Shown piece by piece: positions 63,433 through 64,000 of a stretch of 64,000 bases of DNA. This DNA is from Microbacterium sp. 8M (lineage in GTDB: Bacteria; Actinomycetota; Actinomycetes; Actinomycetales; Microbacteriaceae), in NCBI RefSeq assembly GCF_902506375.1, contig NZ_LR733284.1:2589092-2653091 (forward strand), written 5' to 3'. Numbering within the stretch: position 1 is the first letter of the stretch; every line of letters starts with the position of its first letter. A program made the position numbers and the translations under genes. The notes under the pieces are model-generated. The model made no database searches and was not told the DNA's origin. It saw only the letters and a list, made by a program, of their open reading frames with translations.

Positions 63433-64000
63433 GACTCCCCCTCGCCGTCCTCCGGCTGCCGGGCCGACGAGCGTGCCGCACCCGCCGGCGCGATGGTGAT
63501 CGGGTCGGTGCTCACGCCGATCTCGGCGATCGCGTCGACGGGCTCCAGCAGAACCGGCGACGCCCCGTCGAGCGGCCGGGATCCGCGCGGCAGGGTGAGC
63601 ACGAAGTTGGTGCCCTCCCCCGGACGGGACCACACCGCCAGGGTGCCGCGATGCAGCCGGGCGTCGCCCAGGGCGATCGAGAGCCCGAGCCCGGTGCCGC
63701 CGATCGTGCGCTGCCGCGACGGGTCCGCCCGCCAGAACCGGTCGAACACCCGCTCCGCGTCCTCGGGCGTCATCCCCATGCCCTGATCGCGCACGCCGAC
63801 GGCGACCGCGTTCTGGTTGCTGTCCACCGTGACCACGATCGGGCGGCCCTCCCCGTGCTCGATCGCGTTGCCGATGAGGTTGCGCAGGATGCGCCGGACC
63901 CGCCGCGGATCGAGGTCGACCGGGGTGTGCCCTCCGGGCGCGACGAAGCGGAGTTCGGTGTCGTGCGTCTGCGCGAGCGGGCGCATCTCGTCGACCAGGT
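63429..64000 (-). CDS. mtrB: Sensor histidine kinase MtrB, C-terminal part only
   Basis: The 190 codons in the window are the catalytic end of a larger protein; the frame continues past the edge. HATPase_c motifs are visible: N box NLIGNAIEHGEG, G1 DQGMGM, F box VFDRFWRAD and G2 GGTGLGLSIALG. Identity as MtrB follows from the coupled lpqB. The C-terminal tail after the ATPase (about 45 residues, acidic) is variable in the family. Confidence 0.93.
   Translation of the reverse strand, partial: LVDEMRPLAQTHDTELRFVAPGGHTPVDLDPRRVRRILRNLIGNAIEHGEGRPIVVTVDSNQNAVAVGVRDQGMGMTPEDAERVFDRFWRADPSRQRTIGGTGLGLSIALGDARLHRGTLAVWSRPGEGTNFVLTLPRGSRPLDGASPVLLEPVDAIAEIGVSTDPITIAPAGAARSSARQPEDGEGES

Overview
This is a 64 kb chromosomal window from a high-GC Gram-positive actinobacterium, most likely Microbacterium or a close relative in Microbacteriaceae. 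The support is GC-rich third codon positions, frequent GTG starts with ATGA/GTGA stop-start overlaps, and actinobacterial marker genes: whiB1, sigR-rsrA, pdtaS, a fused 2-oxoglutarate decarboxylase/dehydrogenase (kgd), guaB1, and the order mtrB-lpqB-comF-hpf-secA. The lineage call is from recognised protein families, not from a search. No rRNA, CRISPR array, complete prophage or insertion sequence was seen; one tRNA is present.

Layout. 1-9.4 kb: a truncated hydroxyacid dehydrogenase and its LacI-type regulator, tRNA-Arg(CCG) with a duplicated terminator, trmB and DUF3097, then a forward envelope block (TPM-domain protein, PspA, arginase-fold protein, HExxH protein). 9.4-17 kb: an iron-regulated SIP-domain gene, a tyrosine phosphatase, an alpha/beta hydrolase and a five-gene peptide/nickel-type ABC importer operon. 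17-20 kb: a reverse operon SDR - S51 peptidase - ung - GNAT. 20-26.3 kb: metY and metX, separated by an AbiEi/DUF559-like gene flanked by unusual 19-bp-period GC-rich repeats, a lipoprotein, and an alkaline phosphatase preceded by a PHO box. 26.3-36.2 kb: NUDIX, MFS exporter, thiamine-binding protein, GT87-like membrane protein, NAD(P)HX dehydratase, an old yellow enzyme, two CorC/HlyC proteins and guaB1.

36.4-47.3 kb: kgd, an APC permease, an Eis-like acetyltransferase, then rsrA/sigR divergent from aroA-rsgA and bcp. 47.5-54.9 kb: whiB1, the PdtaS histidine kinase, an Rv3235-like protein, a small unknown protein, an excisionase-type HTH protein, a CpaB/CpaE-like pair without the rest of a Tad pilus locus, an AlaT-type aminotransferase and a GntR/FCD regulator. 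55-64 kb: secA, a PadR regulator, a second Gly/Trp-tailed coiled-coil protein paralogous to the TPM protein, hpf, comF, lpqB and the 3' part of mtrB.

The most checkable regulatory signals are an IdeR/DtxR-like box before the SIP gene, three contiguous 11-bp PHO repeats before the alkaline phosphatase, a perfect hairpin in the hpf leader, and several long perfect terminator hairpins between convergent genes. The candidates for undescribed biology are the 19-bp-period arrays around the AbiEi/DUF559-like gene, the duplicated coiled-coil/GW-tail family linked to TPM and PspA, and the orphan CpaB-CpaE-like pair.
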